Assembly: GCF_046523945.1 (NCBI RefSeq)
Contig: NZ_CP171363.1
Span: 2,674,028-2,738,027, forward strand
Direction: 5' to 3'
Length of the DNA: 64,000 nucleotides
Source: Faucicola mancuniensis
GTDB lineage: Bacteria; Pseudomonadota; Gammaproteobacteria; Pseudomonadales; Moraxellaceae
Positions 58,282 to 64,000 of this stretch are shown in pieces; positions within the stretch are counted from its first letter, which is position 1, and the number at the start of each line of letters is the position of its first letter. A model generated the notes under the pieces. It was not told the origin of the DNA. It ran no database searches and saw nothing but the letters and a program-made list of their open reading frames with translations. A program made the translations under genes and the position numbers.

Positions 58282-59079
58282 ATGCAAGATTTTGCAACGT
58301 TAATCGCTGATAAACCACAAGTGATTGAAACGGTTTTTATCAGCGATTTACATTTGGCTGACACGCCTGCTACTAATGATTTAGAGCAGGCGTTTTTGGC
58401 TTTGTTGGATAATTTGGCAACTTTGCCGAACTTGCGACAACTGTTTATTTTGGGCGATTGGTTTGAAACTTGGCTTGGCGATGACGTAGCCGAAACCGAC
58501 ACGCCCAAAACTTGGCTTAATCCTATTATCAATAAACTACAAATTTTAACAAATAATAGTTGTCAAATTTACATCATGCACGGCAATCGGGATTTTTTAA
58601 TCGGTGAAAAATTTTGTCAAAAATTTGGCGGAAAACTCATTCAAGAGCCGTTTTATCTGACGTTAAACAATCAAAAAATCCGCCTTGAACATGGCGATGC
58701 CTTATGTACTGATGATAAAAAATATCAAATTTTTCGTAAAATTATTCAAAATCCAATTACCAAAAAAATTTTACTTGCCTTGCCTATTAAAAAACGTGAG
58801 CAAATCGCTAAAGACCTTCGCCAAAAAAGCAAAACCGATAATGCCAAAAAATCCATGCAAATCATGGACGTAAATGAAATCGCGGTTAAAAAAGCGTTAA
58901 AAAATGCCGATATTCTCATTCATGGGCATACGCACCGACCATATGAGCATTTATTAGAAAATGGAAAAAAAAGACTGGTGCTTGGGGATTGGCGAATGGA
59001 TAAGAAGGAGGTTAATGCCGTGATTGCAGTAGGTTATGACAAGGGTATTGAACTTTTAACTTTCACAAAAATCAAATAA
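58282..59079 (+). CDS. lpxH: UDP-2,3-diacylglucosamine hydrolase LpxH
   Basis: A 265-residue metallophosphoesterase cleaving UDP-2,3-diacylglucosamine to lipid X in lipid A synthesis at the inner membrane. All motifs are present: FISDLHLAD (about residue 20), LGDWFETWLGDD (about 60), IMHGNRDFLIG (about 98), LEHGDALCTDD and LIHGHTHRPYEH (about 213). Slightly longer than the E. coli enzyme. Follows ppiB; a bidirectional terminator separates it from tkt. Confidence 0.95.
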   Translation: MQDFATLIADKPQVIETVFISDLHLADTPATNDLEQAFLALLDNLATLPNLRQLFILGDWFETWLGDDVAETDTPKTWLNPIINKLQILTNNSCQIYIMHGNRDFLIGEKFCQKFGGKLIQEPFYLTLNNQKIRLEHGDALCTDDKKYQIFRKIIQNPITKKILLALPIKKREQIAKDLRQKSKTDNAKKSMQIMDVNEIAVKKALKNADILIHGHTHRPYEHLLENGKKRLVLGDWRMDKKEVNAVIAVGYDKGIELLTFTKIK

Positions 59080-59106
59080 AAAACGTGCCAAACGGCACGT
59101 TTTTTT
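59078..59106. terminator. Bidirectional terminator between lpxH and tkt
   Basis: CGTGCC (59084-59089) and GGCACG (59094-59099) pair around AAAC, flanked by six A on the left and seven T on the right, so it can end both the lpxH (plus) and tkt (minus) transcripts. Confidence 0.9.
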
Positions 59107-59128
59107 CATTGTAACAATGATAAACCAA

Positions 59129-61125
59129 TTAAATCAGCGATTTCACCACACTCACCACCGCCTCACTGGTAATGCCAAAGTGGTTAAACAAGTCTTTGGC
59201 AGGGGCAGACTCACCAAAGGTTGTCATGCCAATCACCTTGCCATCAAGCCCCACAAATTTATACCAATAATCCACATGGCTTGCCTCTACCGCCACACGG
59301 CTACGAACATTTGACGGCAACACGCTTTCACGGTAAGCACTATCTTGGCTAACAAACACTTCGGCACATGGCATAGATACCACACGCACGCCCACGCCTT
59401 GACCGCTTAATTCTTGATAAGCATTCATCGCAAGCTCTACTTCCGAACCTGTGGCAATGATGATGGCTTGTAAATCAGCCTGCTCTTTGGCAAGCACATA
59501 ACCGCCTTTAGCGATGTTTGCCACTTGTGCGTCATCACGGTTTTGGTGCGGTAGGTTTTGACGACTAAAAATCAGAGCCGATGGGGTGGTTTTGGCTTTT
59601 AGGCTCTCAACCCACGCCACCATAGATTCCACCGTGTCGCATGGTCGCCATGTGTGCAAGTTTGGCGTAGCACGCAGACTGGCAAGCTGTTCTACAGGCT
59701 GGTGCGTTGACCCATCTTCGCCAAGTCCAATGCTGTCATGGGTATAAACGTTAATCACACGCTGTTTCATGAGTGCTGACATACGCACCGCATTGCGAGC
59801 ATATTCCATAAACATCAAAAACGTTGCCACATAAGGGATAAAGCCACCATGCAAGGCAATGCCGTTGGCAATCGCTGTCATGCCAAATTCACGCACACCA
59901 TAATGAATGTAGTTGCCCGCTGGGTCATTTTCTAGGGCTTTGGCATTTTTAAACCATGTCAAATTTGACCCTGCCAAATCTGCCGAACCGCCCAAAAGCT
60001 CTGGCAACAAAGGTTGCAAGGCGTTAATGGCGTTTTGACTGGCTTTACGACTGGCGATATTTTCTGGATTGGCTTGACATTGTTTGATAAAATCTTGGGC
60101 TTTTTGTTCAAAATCAGCAGGCAAGTCCGCATTCATACGGCGTAACAACTCTTTGGCAAGCTCTGGATACGCCTTTTGATAACTGTCAAACTCCGCTTGC
60201 CAATTGCCTTGTACCACCTCACCTTTGGCAACACCATTCCAAGCGTCATAAATCTCTTGTGGAATGACAAACGGTTCTGCCGTCCAGCCCAAAGTTTCAC
60301 GAGTTAAGGCAATCTCATCATTGCCAAGTGGGGCTCCGTGGCAGTCTTCCTTGCCTTGTTTGTTTGGCGAACCTGCCCCAATCACAGTTTTACAAATGAT
60401 TAAAGACGGTTTTTTACTCTCATTTAAGGCATTTTCGGTGGCTTTGCCAATTGCCTCGCTGTCATGTCCGTCCACCGTTTGTACTTGCCAGCCATAAGCC
60501 TCAAAGCGTTTTTGGGTGTCGTCAGAAAACCAGCCTTCCACTTCGCCATCAATAGAAATGCCGTTGTCATCATAATACACCACCAATTTGCCAAGCTCTA
60601 GCGTGCCAGCCAGTGAACACGCCTCATGGCTAATGCCTTCCATCAAACAGCCATCACCCAAAAAGCAATAAGTGTTGTGATTGATGATTTCATGCCCATC
60701 ACGGTTAAACTGATTTGCCAACGTTTTTTCGGCAATAGCAAAACCCACCGCATTGGCAATGCCCTGACCTAGCGGACCTGTGGTGGTTTCAATGCCTGCG
60801 GTGTAGCCGTATTCTGGGTGGCTGGGCGTTTTTGAGTGCAATTGACGAAAATTCTTTAAATCGTCAATAGACACATCATAACCAGACAAATGTAGCAAGG
60901 CATAATGGAGCATTGAGCCATGACCATTTGACAGCACAAAGCGGTCTCGGTTTAGCCATTTTGGGTCTTTTGGGTTGTGTTTTAAAAATTTACGCCAAAG
61001 CACTTCGGCAATGTCTGCCATACCCATTGGGGCTCCAGGGTGTCCAGAATTGGCTTTTGAACAGCGTCCATCGCAAGGGCACGAATGGCGTTGGCATTGT
61101 GGCGTTGGGTGATTGGGGTTGGCAT
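59129..61125 (-). CDS. tkt: Transketolase, with an apparent one-base frameshift near the N-terminus
   Basis: Thiamine-diphosphate enzyme of the pentose phosphate pathway. The start is ATG 61125 (MPTPITQRHNANAIRALAMD) with AAGGA upstream; the frame breaks at the T4 run 61055-61058 (minus strand CAAAAGCC, where CAAAAAGCC would give QKANSGHPGAPMGMADIAEV). The remainder, 61027-59129 from its first ATG, is intact: GHGSMLHYALLHL, GDGCLMEGISHEA (ThDP motif) and the second-domain histidines. Adding the base gives 665 residues, the normal length. Loss of a central metabolic gene is unlikely, so this is probably a sequencing error. Confidence 0.93.
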
Positions 61126-61329
61126 AGTTTTTCCTTTGGTAGGTTTTGATTGAAATGCAGGCATTTTATCATATTTTGCCAATTTTTTCATCAGTTTAAA
61201 AAATAGCTTAATAAATTGGCGAAATTAAGGTATGATAATAACTTTGATTATTATGTTTTTGACGATATCTAAATGCGTCTTTAAAATAAGATATGTCACC
61301 AGTTAAATTTTAACAAAAAGGAAAAACCC

Positions 61330-61888
61330 ATGAACACACAAGAAATTTTAGACTTTATCCAATCACGCCGTTCTATGGGACGACTACTCGCCCCTGCTCC
61401 CAATGCAGAACAACTTAAACAAGCCGTCAGCGTAGCATTAACCGCACCTGACCACAAACAATTAAACCCTTTTCGCTTTGTTGTTCTTGAGAATCAAGCC
61501 TTGGATAATCTTGGTTTAGCTTTACACCAAGCGACTTTGGACAAAGGCGATACAGACGAAACCGCTTTACAAAAAGCCAAAATGCTACCAAAACGAGCCC
61601 CAATGATTATCGCTTGTGTAACAGATTACAAAAACCACCCAAAAGCCAGAATTTGAGCAATTATTATCCGCAGGGGCAGGCGTGCAAAACTTGCTGTTAG
61701 CCTTACAAGCTCAAGGTTTCGCCAGCGTTTGGCGAAGTGGCGATTTGATGAATAGCCAAGCGGTAAAACAATTTTTTAACTTAACCGATAATAATCAAGT
61801 CGTTGGCTTTATTTATGTGGGAATGGCAGGGGCGGAATTGCCACCAAGAAAAGCGGTAAATACTGATGATTTTTTAACATTTTATTAA
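61330..61888 (+). pseudogene. Nitroreductase-family protein (YdjA-like), frameshifted
   Basis: FMN-dependent oxidoreductase family. Start ATG 61330 with AAGG upstream. The first frame has FIQSRRSMGRLLAPAP and PDHKQLNPFRFVVLEN (flavin-binding N-terminus) and ends at 61656; the second continues QKPEFEQLLSAGAGVQNLLL through GFASVWRSGDL to VGFIYVGMAG. The break lies in CACCCAAAAGCC near 61635-61648 and needs a net loss of one base or gain of two. Restored length is about 185 residues, normal for YdjA-like enzymes. Confidence 0.85.
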
Positions 61889-61920
61889 TATTTTTTAAAT
61901 TATTTTAAGAGCAAAATTTT

Positions 61921-63156
61921 ATGAAAAAGCCGTTAGAAAATTTAAACCATTTAAACTTACAAAATCTAAAAAACGAAGCCTTACATTTAACAGAAAATTT
62001 TGGCGATAATTTAGAAATTTTACATTCAGGCAAAGAAAAAGCCAGTAAATTGGTTGGTGAGTTGCTACAAAATTTTAAAAACCGCAAAAACAAACCGCAA
62101 ACCGATGACGATAACAAGGGCTTGACTGTGCCTTTGACGATGACGTTTTTGGGTGGGGGCAGTTTTGGCACAGCGATGGCGAACCTTGCCAGCCGTAACG
62201 GTTGCGATGCAACCTTGTGGGTGCGTGATAAACGCACTGTCAAAGCCATGCAAAAAACCCACATTAATAAAAAATATTTGCCTGATTTTAAATTGGATAA
62301 ACGGTTAAAATTTTCACATGATTTGGAAGAAGCGGTTAAGGGCAAAGATATTATTTTTGTGGCGATTCCCAGTTCTGGTTTTCGTGAAATTTTGCAAAAA
62401 ATCGCACCTTTTATCACATCGCAAGTCGTCATTTCTTTGACAAAAGGTAAAGAAACCTTCGCCTTGATGAGCGAGATTATCAAAGAAGAGTTACCAAACG
62501 TGGCGTTTGGGGTGATGAGTGGTCCAAACCTTGCCAAAGAAATCATGAACAATATGCCAACGGCAACCGTGATTGCCAGTGAGTCCGAAGCGGTTCGCCA
62601 TGCGGTGCAAGTGGCGTTACATGGGGCGTTTTTTCGGGTGTTTGGCAGTGATGATGTGGTAGGCGTGGAACTTGGCGGTGCGTTAAAAAACATCTATGCG
62701 ATTGCGATGGGTATGGCGGGTGCGTACGAAGTTGGCGATAATACTAAAGCCATGATTTTGACCCGTGCGTTAGCGGAGATGAGCCGTTTTGGCGTTCATG
62801 CAGGGGCAAATCCTTTGACGTTTTTGGGCTTGTCTGGCGTGGGTGATTTGTACGCCACTTGTGCGTCCCCGCTAAGCCGAAATTATCAAGTTGGCAATAT
62901 GCTTGGTAAGGGTTTAAGCCTTGAACAAGCGGTCAAAAAACTCGGACAAACGGCAGAAGGCATTAACACCATTCAGCAGGTGCATGAAAAAGCAAGCAAG
63001 GACGGTATTTATATGCCGATTACCCATGCGTTGTATGATATTATTTTTAATGAGCAAGCACCATTTGGCGTGGCGTTAGACTTGATGGAAAAAGGCTTTC
63101 GTAGTGATGTAGAATTTGTCATGCCACATGATAAAGTGAATGAAGACCTAAAATAA
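61921..63156 (+). CDS. gpsA: Glycerol-3-phosphate dehydrogenase [NAD(P)+] with N-terminal extension
   Basis: A 411-residue cytosolic enzyme making sn-glycerol-3-phosphate for phospholipids. The core begins near residue 73 with TMTFLGGGSFGTAMANLA (dinucleotide-binding GxGxxG). VISLTKGKET, SGPNLAKEI, the catalytic-Lys region GGALKNIYAIAMGM and SGVGDLYATCASPLSRNY follow. The first 70 residues (KKPLENLNHLNLQNLKNEAL onward) are a charged helical extension absent from the 339-residue E. coli enzyme; its role is unknown. Uma2-type gene follows after nine bases. Confidence 0.95.
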   Translation: MKKPLENLNHLNLQNLKNEALHLTENFGDNLEILHSGKEKASKLVGELLQNFKNRKNKPQTDDDNKGLTVPLTMTFLGGGSFGTAMANLASRNGCDATLWVRDKRTVKAMQKTHINKKYLPDFKLDKRLKFSHDLEEAVKGKDIIFVAIPSSGFREILQKIAPFITSQVVISLTKGKETFALMSEIIKEELPNVAFGVMSGPNLAKEIMNNMPTATVIASESEAVRHAVQVALHGAFFRVFGSDDVVGVELGGALKNIYAIAMGMAGAYEVGDNTKAMILTRALAEMSRFGVHAGANPLTFLGLSGVGDLYATCASPLSRNYQVGNMLGKGLSLEQAVKKLGQTAEGINTIQQVHEKASKDGIYMPITHALYDIIFNEQAPFGVALDLMEKGFRSDVEFVMPHDKVNEDLK

Positions 63157-63165
63157 GGGGATTTT

Positions 63166-63714
63166 ATGGCAAGTGCAATCACCAAACAAGAAGCGAGGCT
63201 ATACACCTTAAATGATGTCAAAATTGCCGAAGAGAAAACAGGCGAAAAATATCAATTGATTGATGGGCGTATCTACTCAATGGCAGGTGCGTCCGAAAAG
63301 CACGTCGCCATTACAGGCAATATTAACACTTTGCTGAATATGCACTTTCGTGCCAACAAAATTGACTGCTTTCCTTATTCAAGCGATTTGGCTGTGTATT
63401 ATAATGATAAAAATTATTATTATCCTGATATTGCGGTCAAATGTTTGGACGGTGAAATTAAAATCATTGTGGAAGTGTTGTCAAAATCTACGCACCAAGA
63501 CGACCAAACTATAAAATTTGATAACTATATTTTGGCGTGCAAAGGTTTGCAAGAGTATGTGTTGGTTGAGCAAGATGTTATGCAAGTGATTGTTTATCGC
63601 AAAGAAGATGATTGGACGCTGGGGCATACTTACCGAGAAAAGTCGATTGTTGAGTTAAAAAGTATTGGATTTTCTACACCTATTGAAGAGTTTTATTATT
63701 GGGTCATGAAGTAA
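63166..63714 (+). CDS. Uma2-family (DUF820) PD-(D/E)xK nuclease-like protein
   Basis: A 182-residue protein of the Uma2 family. YTLNDVKIAEEKTGEKYQLI and DGRIYSMAGASEKH form the N-terminus; the nuclease-like core has SSDLAVYY, YYYPDIAVK (Asp about residue 84) and IIVEVLSKSTHQDDQTIKFD (Glu-x-Leu with Lys). Uma2 proteins are putative endonucleases whose biological role is unclear. It is coupled to gpsA by a nine-base gap with GGGG ahead of the ATG. Confidence 0.85.
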   Translation: MASAITKQEARLYTLNDVKIAEEKTGEKYQLIDGRIYSMAGASEKHVAITGNINTLLNMHFRANKIDCFPYSSDLAVYYNDKNYYYPDIAVKCLDGEIKIIVEVLSKSTHQDDQTIKFDNYILACKGLQEYVLVEQDVMQVIVYRKEDDWTLGHTYREKSIVELKSIGFSTPIEEFYYWVMK

Positions 63715-63751
63715 AAATTAATGGCAAATTTAATCTAAAAAGGTATAAATA

Positions 63752-63853
63752 ATGCCTGATAGCTATCAATTTACCATTGATAAGGATAGTCTAATAAAAC
63801 TTGCAAAAATGCGAATGAGTATGGATATTGATATGTATTTTGCAGTTTGTTAA
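63752..63853 (+). CDS. Possible small protein, 33 residues
   Basis: ATG 63752 with AAAAAGG nine bases upstream and stop TAA at 63851-63853. The peptide MPDSYQFTIDKDSLIKLAKM then RMSMDIDMYFAVC looks like the start of a longer protein and may be a remnant. A terminator follows immediately. No family recognised. Confidence 0.35.
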   Translation: MPDSYQFTIDKDSLIKLAKMRMSMDIDMYFAVC

Positions 63854-63863
63854 AATTATCAAA

Positions 63864-63893
63864 CAAAAAACCGCCAAAAATGACGGTTTTTTT
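63864..63893. terminator. Terminator between the gpsA/Uma2 genes and leuB
   Basis: AAAAAACCGCCA pairs with TGACGGTTTTTT around a short A loop with one internal mismatch, followed by T. The A and T tracts permit use from both sides; the leuB stop on the minus strand is 22 bases to the right. Confidence 0.8.
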
Positions 63894-63914
63894 ACTTTTT
63901 GAATTGGTTAAAAA

Positions 63915-64000
63915 TTACAACGCATCAACCACCGCTTGCCCCATTTGTGAGCAAGAAACCAACGTTGTGCCATCTTCATAAATGTCGCCTGTACGCAAGC
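63915..64000 (-). CDS. leuB: Probable 3-isopropylmalate dehydrogenase, C-terminal end only
   Basis: The minus-strand frame enters from the right edge and reads LRTGDIYEDGTTLVSCSQMG then QAVVDAL before TAA at 63915-63917. The RTGDI...LVSCSxMGxxVV pattern matches the end of LeuB from related bacteria. LeuB oxidises 3-isopropylmalate in leucine synthesis. Only 28 residues are visible, so another isocitrate/isopropylmalate dehydrogenase family member is possible. Confidence 0.7.
   Translation of the reverse strand, partial: LRTGDIYEDGTTLVSCSQMGQAVVDAL

Noticed and set aside
1..64000. CRISPR arrays, tRNA and rRNA genes
   Set aside because: No regularly spaced repeats with unique spacers and no cloverleaf or rRNA-like sequence were seen; the iterons and FHA repeats are of other kinds.

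Overview
The window looks chromosomal and comes from an AT-rich gamma-proteobacterium. The housekeeping block (smr, lipB, phoH-ybeY, ansA, glnS, ppiB-lpxH, tkt, gpsA, leuB) together with two-partner-secretion (TPS) loci, a ZnuD-type zinc receptor and IS1016-like elements suggests Moraxellaceae, most likely Moraxella. The genus call is inference from protein style; no database was searched.

Layout. (1) 1-2647: the 3' part of a TpsB outer-membrane transporter, then an iteron-bearing, plasmid-type Rep_3 initiator gene. (2) 2668-46319: a polymorphic-toxin island. It has one full-length CdiA/FhaB-like TpsA gene (19006 down to 7331, minus strand), a second TpsA copy on the plus strand (20105-23812), several headless 3' pieces of such genes, HINT pretoxin domains, at least eight toxin C-terminal tips or immunity genes, and an Rhs/YD-repeat toxin gene (46319 down to 41746). 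A zinc receptor gene (znuD) with a strong Zur-box candidate sits inside this island. (3) Insertion sequences of six families (ISAs1, IS481, IS982, IS256, IS1595, IS4) break the island; many are nested, truncated or internally deleted. (4) 49992-64000: compact housekeeping genes with clear terminators.

How the parts work together. TpsB exports TpsA proteins. The conserved TpsA stalk carries exchangeable C-terminal toxins, each followed on the same strand by a small immunity gene. Headless stalk pieces share near-identical DNA with the full-length genes (for example 5701-6412 with 9370-10081), so recombination could place a new toxin tip on a live stalk. Recognisable tips include a HINT plus DNA/RNA non-specific endonuclease with a YezG-like immunity protein, a probable PD-(D/E)xK nuclease with no start codon, and a tip paired with membrane immunity proteins. 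Zinc response links two distant genes: znuD and a cysteine-poor ribosomal protein L36 gene (55283-55423, too short for ordinary ORF calling) both have a perfect 13-bp Zur-like palindrome upstream.

Main caution: about 17 small frameshifts occur in the window. Many are one base in a homopolymer, and one is in the housekeeping gene tkt. Sequencing or assembly error is a serious explanation. Genes marked as broken may be intact in the organism.
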